Assembly (NCBI GenBank): GCA_000711775.1
Contig: ARYC01001905.1
Location: forward strand, 1 to 64,000
Length of the DNA: 64,000 bases
Direction of reading: 5' to 3'
Origin: Oxytricha trifallax
Lineage: Eukaryota; Ciliophora; Spirotrichea; Sporadotrichida; Oxytrichidae
Part shown: piece by piece, positions 48,291-60,655 of the stretch
How positions within the stretch are numbered: the stretch's first letter is position 1
Layout: every line of letters starts with the position of its first letter
Translations under genes and position numbers: made by a program
The notes under the pieces: generated by a model
The model's input: only the letters and a program-made list of their open reading frames with translations
What the model was told of the DNA's origin: nothing
Database searches by the model: none

Positions 48291-49935
48291 ATAGCCTAAT
48301 CACAACATTTTATTCAAACACTAAAAATATGAATGCGTTCTTAAATATTAAATATTATGATAAAATATTTAAGAGCAGGCAAATGAACTAATAAGCCAAT
48401 TGTAGCAATATTTATTATATGAAATCTTTTGCTTTTTCTTTAGTAAGATGTTTGTGTTTTATTTAAATCCATTTATATTTAATTTATTTTAAATTATTAT
48501 AAAACCTATTTTATTTTCAATTTATACATTTAAAGACAATTAAGTAACAATTAAATATGTGACGGAGTTTAAGATTTATTAAATTATAATGCTTCATTGA
48601 ATTTTTCATATTGATTTCTTATCTATCTTAGTTTATTTATTTTTTTATTGAATATTCTAATTATGCAAGATTTATAGAATAACAGGAGTTAATTTTTCAA
48701 CAAATTGCTAATTATCTAATGAATAATTATATATTTTATAATAATATCATTCAAAATAATTTAATAAAATGAATAATAATTTTTCAAAATTTAGAAATAA
48801 AATAAATTAAAATAATTTCTATGTAAAAATAAGTATTTGAATTTGAAATTTCTACTTTCCTTCTTAAATACTTTTAAATTTTATTATATAATATTTTATT
48901 TGCTACTTAATGCATATTTATTGTTGAAGATTATATCATGAATTATAATTTTAAGTTTATTAATTCAATTTAAATTAATAATTTAAAACCATAAAATTAA
49001 TAATTTGTATTTGATCAATCATGCAAAATTGTAAAATAGAGATTATTTTTCTAATTTATTCATTTATATATGACAATATATTAAATTAATTTTTAATATT
49101 CAAAACTGAAATTCTTAAAGACTCTTTCATGCTAGAATACCAATAGTACTTTCCCTTATATCATTATTTTGCAATTATCATGATACTGCCTTTAAAAAAA
49201 TTAGATGTTGCAATAAAAATTATTGATTTTCAAGACTTTATTTATTTTAATTTGAAATATATTAAATTAAAAATTTATATTAAAGTTTGGGGTTGCTCCT
49301 AACACTTCTAAAATTTTATTAATTTAATTTTTAATTATAGTCTTTTGCAATAATTGGAGTTGTAAGAAAAAGCAATATAAAGCTTAAATAAAAATAAATT
49401 ATTTAATTATTAAACAATATCAAATAAATCATTAATTAAATAAAATAATAAAAATTATAAATATTAATGTATTTAATTATTTTCCCAATAAAATTTATAT
49501 TAAATTTTATATTTCAATTTTACCTTTCTATATATTAAAAATATTTTTAATTAATAATATCCATGATTTATCTGTTAATTTATAAGAATTTAATAATTTT
49601 TTTAAAAAAATCTTTTTCTTTGTTGTTTATCCCTCATTTTAATTCTGTTAATATCAAAAGAATAATTAATATTCAAGATTATTTAGAGATACCAATCTAT
49701 TTATATAGTTTGTCTTTTATTTTCTATGTATTAAGTTGGAATAAATGTAGATCAAATGAGAAATTATTACCAGTAAATTTTCCTTAAAATAGTATAAAAA
49801 AGTGCTTTAAATTAAAGACACCATAAACTTTTATTGGATGTTTACAAAAAATTTTTAAAAAATTATAATTCAAGATACCAAATTAAATATAAATATAAAA
49901 TACAAACTTTGAGATTTAATAAATAAACATCTAGT
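48291..49935. other. AT-rich stretch, no gene seen
   Basis: About 1.6 kb of AT-rich DNA. A 74-codon frame at 49563-49787 is T-rich and without motif; not called. Confidence 0.4.
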
Positions 49936-50408
49936 TATTTCTTTATTATTTTAGAAATACATTTGAATTTGGAAAATTAAATTTAAATTAATATATTAAA
50001 AATCAAAATCGCGGCAGTTAAAGCTGTCCAATTTAAACAATCTTGGGCTAGTTTGATAGATAATTCAAAATTAGCTGGACTTTATTAATGGCGGTACTAT
50101 TTTATCGCATCTCCTGGAGCGAGATAACTTGACTTTAATTAAACACATCTAATTCAATAAATTATATAATGTGAAGGTATAATTTAATGAATTAAGATGT
50201 GTTTAATTAAAGTCGAGTTATCTCGCTCCCGGGATGCGATAAAATAGTACCGCCAATAGTAAAGTCCAGCTAATTTTGAATTATCTATCAAACTAGCCCA
50301 AGATTGTTTAAATTGGACAGCTTTAACTGCCGCGATTTTGATTTTTAATATATTAATTTAAATTTAATTTTCCAAATTCAAATGTATTTCTAAAATAATA
50401 AAGAAATA
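49936..50408. mobile_element. Family A palindromic element A7 with mirrored flanks
   Basis: Core 49948-50396, ends ATTTTAGAAATACATTTGAA and complement, arms like A2 with an extra internal inverted copy of TTTAATTAAACACATCTAAT near the centre. Here too about 12 bases outside the core on each side (TATTTCTTTATT) mirror each other. Confidence 0.85.
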
Positions 50409-53375
50409 CCATTTATACTTTTAAAGGAATATATTATCAATGTATTTAAAGTAACCTACTTTTTTTAAACAATTTTATAAATAGAATTATGAAGTATTTA
50501 AGTAAATAAATTTGAATTTTTTATTTAATATTTTGTTATTTTATTTTATTACAAAGGAATAAAAAATAGGGTTATATGTAAATTTATAGAAATTAAATTT
50601 AAAATAAAAATAATACTTACTATACTTTATTCATTAATAAAATAAATTATTATATTTGAAATTAATAAATTAATCATTTTATAATATTTAGTATAATTTA
50701 ATCTCTTTCCGTAATCAATGCCAAAGTTTGGGTTGTTCACAAATGTTTAATTTGTGTTTTTATCTATCCTTTTTTTAATTCTAATTTTAATTTAATCTGA
50801 CTTTTTTAGAAAATATTTTAATCTTTCAGTTATTCTTCAATACTCTAAAGGAATCTGTTACACTATTTACTTTAGTTTTCTTGCTAATATTTGAGAGAAA
50901 CTGTAAGTATATTGTTTTTAATTTAGAGAAATATTTTAAATTGCTCATAACAAAGCAAAAGCAAATAATTGAAGTGAAACGGTTTTGTTTAACCATAGTA
51001 TAATTTGTTTAGTTTACAAGCTATTAAGTAGACTATGAAGGTTCAATTATACAAAACTTTATCAATTAAATTAGTAGATTGACTTACAATACTAGAAGAA
51101 ATATTGTATTAAAGAACATAATTCTTAATACTTTAAACAGCTAATAACTCATGATTTTATTTTAAAGTATTTCCTTTTACAAAATTCTCAAAAGTCTTTT
51201 TTTTATTTGGGAATAATAATTTTATTAATAAAAGATAATTCATTAATTAAAGAATTGTCTGTTAATTTTAGGAGATTTAATATTTCTCAAATAAAAGTAA
51301 ATATTAAAAACCATAATTTCTTGGAAATTTAGAATAAAATTAAATACTATTTTGTCATTGTGCTCTTTAAATGTAAAATTTGAACAAAAATTATTAATAT
51401 TTTTGAAATAAGGATTAAAATTAAAATTTTTTTTAGAGTTCAATAAGCTAAGTGAAATTAATTGTTAACTACTTAATAATAAACCAGTTAATTAAATTAA
51501 GACTATAGATATATCATAAATATTTAATTGATTAGCATGAGATTATTATTAATAGCTAAAAAAGGTATTTAAAATAAAATATCATGAATAAAAATAATTT
51601 CTAATGCTAAAAAATGTTTTGTTTAATAAAGCGACTTAATCAAATTAATTTAAAAAAAAATGTTATCAATTTTAGATTTCTTTTTTCTTCTTAGAATTAA
51701 AGAATAACCCATTTGAAACAAAATATTTTATTAATCTGTTTTTTTGTAAAAATCATAGTACTTTTTTAATTTATTTGCAAATTAAATAAAAATTATCAAA
51801 TTATACTTTTATTTTTTAACTTATCAAATATTAATGAATGATAAATATAAAGTTGCCAAAGCCTATTAATATTATAATATCATACATTTAAATTGATTGT
51901 AATTATAAATATTCATTAATACGTACAATAAAAATTTATTAAATAACAAGTTTGACATATATTAATATATTATACTAATAAATATTATTATGCTCTTATC
52001 TGCTACATTACTAGGAATACTCTTAATTAATTAAATGAATAAAATCTTTTTGATTTCAAACTTTAACACATTTAACGAGTCATAAATATAATTTTAGGGA
52101 GAAAATTTCCTTCACTTTTTTTAAATATGTAATCTTTATAAACTTTACATAAAATTGATAATAAAACTAATATTTACAAGAAAATAATTGAAGAGGATAG
52201 TGTACTTATATCATTAAAGATTATAAAGTTAAGTTTTAAAATGAAATTTGGTAAAATAAGCATAACTAAATTATAATAAATTAAGCTTATAATACAATAA
52301 AATTAGATTATATAGATAAAAAAAAATCATAAAATAATAAGAAATTAAAAATGCCTGGGTTAAATTGAGTTTCAAAATGTCAGTAATATATTTTTTGAAT
52401 CAAATAGATTTTGGAAAATAATTTTAGTGAAGAAAACTTTCCTAAAAATCTTCCCTTATTATAAACTAGTGCTGGAAATTTTTCTCCCACAATTTTTATA
52501 TAATAATTTATAAATAACTTAGTTAATAAAATAATATATATATATATATATATACCAATAAAATAATAATAATGTATTCAAATTATTAGATAATTAATTT
52601 AAACTTTTATAAATAAAATAAATATAATATTCAAATCAATTTTGGACGAATTCTTCATCTTAACATGTATTTTTTAAAATATTTCACAAATTGTGATAAA
52701 AATTCTACTAAATTCAATTTTATCTTATTCTTCATCAATTTTTAAATAAATATAAAAATTAAATTATTTCTATTTTAGAGAATTTATTTTACGCAAGAAT
52801 AATTAAAATCAAATCATAAATTTATAATTTATTTGGTAATATATTTAAACTATACTCTAAATTCATGAATAAATTTACAGATAGATACATTAGATTAATT
52901 ATTTCTGAAATCGATTCAAATAATGTGATATTTGAAATTAAAATAAAATTAGTGAAGCCAATTATTTGTAGACTTGATTTTTCTATCTGTATTATAGGTG
53001 ATTTATATTTTATATAATAAAATACTTTCACAACAAGTATTTAAAACAATTAAAAATAAATTATAAATGCTTAAAAAAATAATTTAAAATAATAATATTC
53101 TAAAAAAAAGTAAATGAAACTATTAACTAAATTTCCAAAAATATATTTTCTATAATCGATTGATTTTTATAACATATTTTTTAAAAAAATTTTATTTGTT
53201 TTAGCTTAAATTTCTTATGAAAAAATTAAAATAATATATATTTCAAAATCAATATAAGCAATTAATTGATGCTCTAATGCCTCTACATCTCAATAAATGT
53301 TACACATAATTATTAATCATTAAAGATTTATAAAATTTAAAGCTTTTATCTAATTTATAATTTTTTATTTTTGAT

Positions 53376-53423
<48 letters not shown>

Positions 53424-54458
53424 TCACCTCCTTTGAAAAATTAATGTATTTAATTGTATTAATTAATAATATACAATAAAATATATTCAATAATGACTAT
53501 TATTATAAATGAAAAAAATAGGAGCATATATTTGAGCACTGTAAATATATCAAATATTTGATTCAAGATCACTGTTTTTCAATTAAATTTTAATGCTTAT
53601 TTTTTCACTAAATATTAAATGATTTTTTAGTGTTATAATCTAAGGGTGTCTTAATGACATTGAATATTTATGTAGTAAATAAATTTTAATATTACAAAAG
53701 ATGAATATAAATTGTTTTATGCTTTGAGTATATAAGTATTCAATTAAAATTAACAATATCAGTATCTAAATTTTAGTGTTTCTATTATTTTTCATAAAAT
53801 ATTTACATTTAACAAAAAGTATTCATAAAATGTAAAATTTAACATAAATATAAAGAATTATAAATACTATATTATATTTCCTATAGTAAAATAGTAATTA
53901 AAATTAATAAATTTATGTTATTCTGTAATAATACTTAATAAATTATAAAAAAGATAATTTATCACTTTATTAATGTATTCTATCGATACTAGAAAACAAA
54001 ATTAAATATTTAGGTACCAACTTAATCATTGAAATAAAATAAGCGGCTCAAACAATGAGTTAAAAAAAAATTAACAAGTTGATTATAATTGATAGTTTAA
54101 TTAAACAATATAAATAAATATGATATAAAAACATAGTAAAAAAAATTTATATTAAGATATTCCTTTTTTATGACTTCATTGTCAATTATTATAATTTTAA
54201 AACTCTATTGCGAAATCAAACTATTATTTTAGATTATTGAACATAAATATTTAATTTAATAATTTATAAATTTTAGTTTGATTTTAATGCTCTAGATTTA
54301 AAATAAATAATTAAATGAATATCCATTTCTAAATTTTATTATTTATATTTAAATTAATTTTATAAAATAATATATAAAATTTGGAGAATAATAAATATTA
54401 TGAAAATTCTACATTTATATAAATTTATAATTCTTTAAAATAATCAATGTGAATATAA
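50409..54458. other. Long AT-rich stretch with simple repeats
   Basis: About 4 kb of AT-rich DNA without a recognisable gene or element. It contains (AT)n runs near 52533-52553 and 53379-53419. Frames at 51243-51443 and 52822-53031 have no support. Confidence 0.45.
53379..53419. repeat. (AT)n microsatellite
   Basis: About 20 uninterrupted AT units, the longest simple repeat in the window. Confidence 0.95.
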
Positions 54459-54726
54459 TAAAACCCCATTAGTCAATTAAGAACGAAGATTAGGAGTTAA
54501 GAACAATTAAATTAAAATATAATTAATATTGGCTGAAATTAATTATTATTAGTCTATAATCAAATTTACACACCCTGATTGGTTTATTTTAAAGAGACAA
54601 TTAATCGAGCCAATAGTTTTAATAATTAGGCCAAACATTATTAATTTACGCCAATTATAATTATATTTTAATTTAATTGATCTTAACTCCTAATCTTCGT
54701 TCTTAATTGACTAATGGGGTTTTATA
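54459..54726. mobile_element. Small inverted-repeat element E1 with AAAACCCC ends
   Basis: Inverted arms of about 75 bp: left AAAACCCCATTAGTCAATTA followed by AGAACGAAGATTAGGAG, right the complement with one or two differences. The centre is about 115 bp and AT-rich, with no coding capacity. The terminal AAAACCCC recalls TBE ends, but the rest is unrelated. It abuts the transposase-like remnant at 54740. Only one copy is in the window. Confidence 0.82.
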
Positions 54727-54739
54727 AATTTAATCAATC

Positions 54740-55140
54740 AAGTTGAATTCTATAAAAAACTAAAATCTCTCAAACCAGCAGTAGATTATAATACTACTTT
54801 AATATTGTAAATTAATCTTAGTAATCCTTGTCTCTCAGTTAATGCAAACCTCTATGTGACACCATTACATTAATATTAGTATACCATTCGTTCATAAGTG
54901 GTGCAGAGGAATTTTAGTAACTTAGACAGGTTGAAGAATTCATCTCTGATTTTGCTCTTTTAATAGAGAGAGCTTCCACGAAATTTACAAGTGTCAGTGC
55001 AATAAAGCTGAATTTTATATGGTTGTCAATCTATTATGTTCTACAGCAGTCAATTTTATTGCCTTAACTATCTTTTAGACATCTGGAATAGTTAAGCTAA
55101 ATGCCCTTAATAGTTTTACTTGATTTTTATTAAAATCTTC
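54740..55140 (-). pseudogene. Remnant resembling an IS1016/Merlin-type transposase N-terminus
   Basis: Minus strand, TGA-only code. First frame: TIEDFNKNQVKLLRAFSL... up to about 55000. It then shifts to a frame reading YKIQLYCTDTCKFRGSSLYQ, KSKIRDEFFNLSKLLKFL and CTTYERMVYQYQCNGVTQRF. The pattern Cys-x3-Cys, 'RGSSLYQKSKI', then an aromatic-hydrophobic helix resembles the zinc-ribbon and first helix of ISXO2/IS1016 (Merlin) transposases ('..RxGSxFxxSKL..'). No catalytic DDE residues are seen before the frame ends near E1. Identification is tentative; it could be a host protein. Confidence 0.4.
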
Positions 55141-55289
55141 AATAGTAATGATTATTCTTGCAATTAATAATAATAAGAAAATCTAGCTTACTTTTGTTTT
55201 TTTGCATTTTAAAAAATTTCATTGTTGCAAACTAATCCCGGAAGAATATTCGATTGGTGAAGTACTAGGGCTACAATAGAATCTACATG

Positions 55290-55985
55290 TAAAAACTCAT
55301 GGAGATGTAATCTCATCTCCGACTCAGAAAATTTTCATAGGAGTCGAGGTATTGAGGTCTCCATTTTATTTTCACATACATAATTTTAATTAACTAGTCG
55401 CCTTTTAAAGTGTCTGTATAATTTTTTTAGTTAAGTAGCGATATTCTAGAGTTTAAATTGTATCATCGTCTTGGATAACTTATGTTTCTTTGATTCCTGA
55501 GTATCTCAACAACAAGAAGAAGATTCATTTGCACCATCTCAATTCCTGTTATCAATCACTCCTGTCTATCTTAACATATCAATCTATTTAATGGACAGAA
55601 TGACTTACATTCAGTATATATGAGTTTTAGAAACTAATTTAAACTGTTTATACCAGAGGATCATTAGATTTATCAAGTTTAAACTTTCATTTCTTGCATT
55701 TATACATACAGCTTTTAGCAGTTTTTCCCCACAAAATTGATTACTTCAAGTAAAATATATGCACTATCTCAAATAAGCTTGAAATAGTTTTTCAATATCT
55801 ATAAAAGTCACATGGATTTTTTCTCTTAATTAGGTTAGGTATAACATTTTTAAACAAGTTTATTATATAATCTATTCGATTTTAGCGCTTGTAATTAGCT
55901 TTCAGTGGTTTTAGAAATTAGTTATTATTTAAATATTTCCCTATCCTTTAATGTAATGTGGTGAATTATCGTTATCAAGCGCATA
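55290..55985 (-). pseudogene. LINE reverse-transcriptase remnant
   Basis: Minus strand, in several frames. Motifs in the expected order: a lead-in REIFKQQLISKTTESQLQAL, then HVTFIDIEKLFQAYLR (55788-55806 for FIDIEK, RT motif A), then SLNLINLMILWYKQFKLVSK, and about 340 bases downstream VIQDDDTIQ (55462-55470 for DDD, replacing the usual YADD of motif C) followed by IIQTLQKATSQLKL. At least two or three frameshifts. No endonuclease is adjacent, and it is 49 kb from the other LINE piece, so they are separate insertions. Confidence 0.6.
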
Positions 55986-56566
55986 TAATGTGCTCGATAA
56001 AATCACGATAGAAATCAAGATTTATTTTTTGTTAATTTTTTTTAATTTGAGAGGAGTTTTTAGAAGTTCCTCTTTTAATTTAGAATTAATATTAATATTA
56101 ATATAATAGAACTATATTTAAAACTATTTATTCAAATAAGGATATAAAGAAGGTATTGTCATAAATAATTATAATAAGGCAAAATTAAATAGTATAAATG
56201 ATGATATTACTTATAAACTTATAATTACTGTAAAAGAATTAAATGCCAATAATTATTCTTTTTTATAATTGATTTTATTTTAATACTTCCTTGTATTTTT
56301 TAAAAACATTCTTTTATATTAAATGCTATATATAATTATAAAATATAATTTTTCAAAGATTTCTTGATGTTTTAAGCATTTTAAATCTTTATATATGATT
56401 ATTTAAGAAAATTTTAATAATATAAAATTAAAAATATAGATAAAATAACTAATAAATAAAAAAATAATTATTTTATTTATAATAAATTTGGTAATATTTT
56501 AATCTAAATAATATTTTTTTCAGAAATTAAATTTTAATTAATTTTATAGTATTAAAATAAAAATTA
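55986..56566. other. AT-rich stretch, no gene seen
   Basis: AT-rich DNA between the LINE remnant and the first host-like segment. Nothing recognised. Confidence 0.4.
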
Positions 56567-56773
56567 ATGGATGATTTGTCTCATAGAGCAAATCCTCAAT
56601 TAACAGTTATATATTCTAAGTTTGCTTTTCTTGCTTTTGAAGCATTAATTTAAATATTGTATTCAAACATAAATCTCAATTTATCAGTAATAATTATAGT
56701 TAATAAATAAATCTAATTTACATTGAAAAATGAAACAAATTTAATATTCATTGACTAGAATTACGATTCTTGA
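56567..56773 (+). CDS. Possible N-terminal gene segment, unknown
   Basis: ATG at 56567 after an A-rich leader. The frame reads MDDLSHRANPQLTVIYSKFA, then FLAFEALIQILYS, and stays open to TGA at 56771-56773. Only the first 25-30 codons are GC-richer; the rest looks like ordinary AT-rich spacer, so the real segment may end near 56650. A hydrophilic N-terminus leading into a hydrophobic helix would suit a small membrane protein. I do not recognise it. Confidence 0.35.
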
Positions 56774-57054
56774 TAAAATACTATTAAAATGTGAAAATAG
56801 ATTATATATAGAAATACACCTGGTGTAATTTGTTGCGGTTAACATTTTAAATTAAAAAATTATAATCAAAACTAATTAGATTATTAGATTATTAGATTAT
56901 TAAATAATTTATTTGTGTTTTAGGTTTGATTTCTGCACAAATATTTATTTAAAAACTCTTCGGTCTATACGAAACTGCAAACATCGGCTAGAGCACCATT
57001 CTTGAAATAATATATACCATATATATCTGCGATAAAATGATTCCTTGACTAACC

Positions 57055-57505
57055 AGTTTTTTCTGTTAAAGGAGATCATTTGAAAAGGAGCTGTAAGTAT
57101 AGTGAACTACGATATGATAATAGAGTGATTATTCAGCAGACAATGCATTCCGGCAATGAAGAGGCTACTTGAGGACAGGGGATACGCAGTTGATGTGAAA
57201 TTTGGGAAGAAATCGGTATTAAACTTTACTATTTAACAATCATTATAGGTAGCAACCCTCTGTGGAACAAAATAGCTGCTGAGGATAAGGATTTCTTCAA
57301 AAGGAAGTAACGCTGAGAATAAAGAGCAAATCAGGCAAGGGTCTTTCTATTTTGATAATGAACAGTCAGCAAGCTACTTCTAGACAGATCTGAAGAAGAA
57401 AGCAAATGGAGCGAAGACTCAAATAAAATTTACACTAGAGATCGAACATAAAACATAATCAGCAACAAAATCACGGAAGTAGAGGATCATTGATCAGAAA
57501 GCCAT
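57055..57505 (+). CDS. Host-like gene segment with one or two short introns
   Basis: A 450-bp GC-rich island. After removing a 44-nt segment 57093-57136 (GTAAGTATAG...TTATTCAG, consensus splice sites) the frame reads RSFEKELRQCIPAMKRLLED, RGYAVDVKFGKKS. A 33-nt segment 57216-57248 (GTATTAAACT...CATTATAG) may be a second intron; it is a multiple of three without TGA, so it can also be read through. Then VATLCGTKQLLRIRISSKGS, NAENKEQIRQGSFYFDNEQS, ASYFQTDLKKKANGAKTQIK, FTLEIEHKTQSATKSRKQR. Coding quality ends at about 57505. Likely a macronuclear-destined segment. Family not recognised. Confidence 0.5.
57093..57136 (+). other. Candidate 44-nt spliceosomal intron
   Basis: Begins GTAAGTAT and ends ATTCAG, AT-rich inside with a TGA in the flanking frame. 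Removal joins two coding-quality stretches in phase. Confidence 0.5.
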
Positions 57506-58009
57506 TTCTAATTATCTAATTATTTAAATATATCAATATAATACTTGTGCAGATAATAAAATTAGACTTTAAAAAATTATATTTTTGCAAACTTGTACAC
57601 ACATTATATACTTAATTATTAAATAACCTAATAAGATTTGATTTTTATAATTATTAATTTAAAAAGTTAACTGCAACTAAAAACACTCGGCATTTTCTTT
57701 TTATTATTTATTTTTAACATTTCAGTTGTAATTTATCATTAATTATTATTTTCTAAATTATGTTTCCATATTAATAATATTACAGTAGCTACTTTCACTA
57801 AAATGATTGATATTTCATAAAATAATTCAAACTTCAAAATGAGTAATTATCTATTAATTAAGTTATTTTTTATTTATAATTCTACATTTATAAAGTTTTC
57901 CAAAAATCTTTGAAATTAAAAAATTAATTCTATGTTATAACAATTCATTACAGTTGGTTGCATTAAATTTTTCTTGCCAACTTCGATTCGCAATGAAATC
58001 AGGAAGTGA
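57506..58009. other. AT-rich spacer between two gene segments
   Basis: AT-rich DNA with coding-quality islands on both sides on the same strand. Its position fits an internal eliminated sequence, but pointer repeats cannot be assigned without the macronuclear sequence. Confidence 0.35.
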
Positions 58010-58350
58010 AAAATCTATTTGGAATTAGGCCAATGTTTATCTGGAATTTAGGGGTAATAAAAAGTGACGCCTGAATCTATTTTTGTGGAGAAAATCATCT
58101 TAAAATTTGACTACAAAGAACAATTTTCTAGTTCTGTTAAGAATTATACTGATTTCATTAGGATTATTAAAAACACCTAGAGAATTATCGATGGAGTTTT
58201 ATTAGCAAGAGTCGCTTCTAGTAGGTTTTAAATGCTTTAGTATGTTTCAACAGTTGTGATTGTGATATTTCTGTCAATCTATTAATTTGTTAATTACTCA
58301 TTGATTTAATTATTAAGTCTCTAAATTTGTCTGTAATCTTTCAATAAAGA
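58010..58350 (+). CDS. Possible gene segment with a membrane helix
   Basis: Open in the TGA-only code after a TGA at 58007. It reads KIYLELGQCLSGIQGQQKVT, PESIFVEKIILKFDYKEQFS, SSVKNYTDFIRIIKNTQRII, DGVLLARVASSRFQMLQ, then a hydrophobic stretch STVVIVIFLSIYQFV. The first 80 codons have a mixed, protein-like composition; after about 58350 the frame stays open but is ordinary AT-rich DNA. Just upstream another frame (MKSGSEKSIWNQ from ATG at 57993) is also open, so the 5' boundary is uncertain. Family unknown; a membrane-anchored protein is possible. Confidence 0.4.
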
Positions 58351-58842
58351 TAAAATTAAAAATTTTAAAAATATATCTAAGTCTATTGATTCAATAATTA
58401 TATATAATATTATCATTACAATACAAATAAAATATTAAAAGTATATTAAAGTTTGTAATTAAAGATTAAACAAACCCTATTAATATGTTATTTTTAAATA
58501 ATTTTAGCAAAGATTTTTTCATTCTAATTAACCTTATTTAAAATATTCTTAAATAATTAAAATAACTAAGATGTTAAAAAGGAGCTTACTTTGATAAGAT
58601 TTATTTTTTTAATTAGAATATAATTTTAAAATTTATTTTTTATTGTTTCTTATTAATTTTTAATATAATAAATATAATTTAAATTATGTTAATAATAAAA
58701 TATATTATTAAATTTATTATTTTTATAAGATGTAGAATTACTATTTGTAAAATTTCAAGATAAAGATTAAACTTAACTATATAAAATATTATGATAAAAA
58801 TTATGATCTATAATAAATTTAATTTATAATAAATGCTAATAA
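58351..58842. other. AT-rich stretch, no gene seen
   Basis: AT-rich spacer; nothing recognised. Confidence 0.4.
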
Positions 58843-59109
58843 TTAAATATTATAAATAATATTAAAATCATAAGACAAGGTCTGCAGATGGATAGCAATA
58901 TTTGTTTTCCGACGGTAGTATATCAGCTTGCCCAGCTTAGTAGAACGCCTGGTTCTGATCCACAAAACCGCTAACGGTTTTAACTGGCGAATGGTTCGAA
59001 TTAAAATAAAATTAATTAATAATGAATAAAGAAAAGATTGGAGTTCACATTTGTGACATGATCTCTTGATCAGGTCCTTTAGTAGAGAGTCTCCTATATA
59101 TATAAACAA
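58843..59109 (-). CDS. 88-codon frame over a GC-rich island, unknown
   Basis: The island at about 58880-59095 is the most GC-rich short patch of this part. The minus strand reads DSLLKDLIKRSCHKCELQSF, then IRTIRQLKPLAVLWIRTRRS, TKLGKLIYYRRKTNIAIHLQ. Strongly basic, which would suit a nucleic-acid-binding or ribosomal-type protein, but I cannot name one. A perfect hairpin (AAAACCG, loop CTAA, CGGTTTT; 58964-58981) lies inside, so the island could instead be an RNA. Both readings are weak. Confidence 0.3.
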   Translation of the reverse strand: MFIYIGDSLLKDLIKRSCHKCELQSFLYSLLINFILIRTIRQLKPLAVLWIRTRRSTKLGKLIYYRRKTNIAIHLQTLSYDFNIIYNI

Positions 59110-60420
59110 ATTATGTCAAATATCTAGCTAATCTTACCAGAAAAATTATGGTAGCCATGCCATTTTGAAATATATAATGGAAGATAATTTAGAAAAAAGA
59201 ATTATCAATTGATAAATCATAAAATAATAAAATCTATATTTCAATCATTTATTTCAGTTGACCTTCGTTATTACTTATTTACTTCCTTACTGAAATAATA
59301 TAAATTAATTCTCACAAATATTATTGAGTTGAACAGCTAAATGTAAGCAATCTGCTATAAAAAAATAAATAATTTTCTATAACTCTGCTCTATAACTATT
59401 AAATTAGTATTATATTTATATCATAATTAAAAATGTGGAATATATGATAAAAAAGAATGTTATTAAAATGTTAAATATTATCTTTTTAATACTTAAAATT
59501 CCACTATATTATAATGGCTAAATTAATTTTAATAAAATTTCTTTTTACTTGGAATGTGGAATATTTGCTTTTAATAAAGGACATTTATTAGAATTGTTAA
59601 AATAAATAAATTAAAAGAAGTTAAATGATAAAAGATCGCTATTTCTTTAAGGAAAAATTAAATATAAAATAAAACAAAAATGCAGCTTTAGTTATACATA
59701 TTATAAATAATTATTTCTTTTGAGAAAGATAAAAAGAAATGGGATATGTAAATATTTAAAGTGAATTATAATTACTTTTAATGACAATTAAAATATCATT
59801 TGAATTTTTGGAATTAAAATTTATATATTAGTTTAATAGGAAAAATTTATCAGATTAGATTTTTTTAATTATTTTGTTTTATGATTAAATTAAATAATAT
59901 TTGATTATTAAATTAATAAAATATGGATTCAATAAAATATAAATTTTAAATGTAACATATAGAGTTGATAAATACAAGAAATAATTATGTTTTTATTATT
60001 AATTATTTTATCTAAATAATTTTAAATAAAATAAATTATTATAATACTTGAAATTTTTGTGGATTTAAATTATATCTAATATTTAATAATTTTATATTAT
60101 TTATTTAAAATTATATAAAGCAATTAAAAATTATAAAATAATTAAGATAAGAAGAATACTAGGATCTCATTATTTTATGTTTATTTAATATAAGCTTATG
60201 CTTAAAAATATAATCAACCTAATATTTTGATTTCAATTATATAAAATTTTTAATAATGTAGAAAATTATATGGTGTAATATAATAAAACTGATTTTTAAT
60301 TTGTCCCAATCATCTCGAAGATTTGCTCTTTAATGATTAATTTATTAGTTTAAAGATATATGAAGGTATTTGAAATTTACAAACATTAAAATTATCAATT
60401 TATATCATTCATAAAACTTA
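59110..60420. other. AT-rich stretch, no gene seen
   Basis: About 1.3 kb of AT-rich DNA; nothing recognised. Confidence 0.45.
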
Positions 60421-60655
60421 CTTCCTCCAAAAATTTTTTCATTCTTGGAGGCTGATCTTCTAGTTTGAGGGATCTTTAGAGTAAGTCTCCATTTATTTTA
60501 TTTTTTTATACTTTAATTTAATTACTAATTTTTTTCTCTATATTAGACAATTATCGCAGGACAATTATTTTAAAGTATATCCGTCGATATTTTTTTCTGA
60601 TAATTTTCAAATATTTTTCAGCAATTTTGATAGAAACATTCCTAATTAACTTTGA

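Noticed and set aside
58935-59010. tRNA-like reading: GGTTCGAAT as a T-arm and TTCTGAT as an anticodon loop
   Set aside because: The anticodon stem pairs over only three bases, no acceptor stem forms, and the hairpin AAAACCG/CGGTTTT lies where a tRNA would not allow it.
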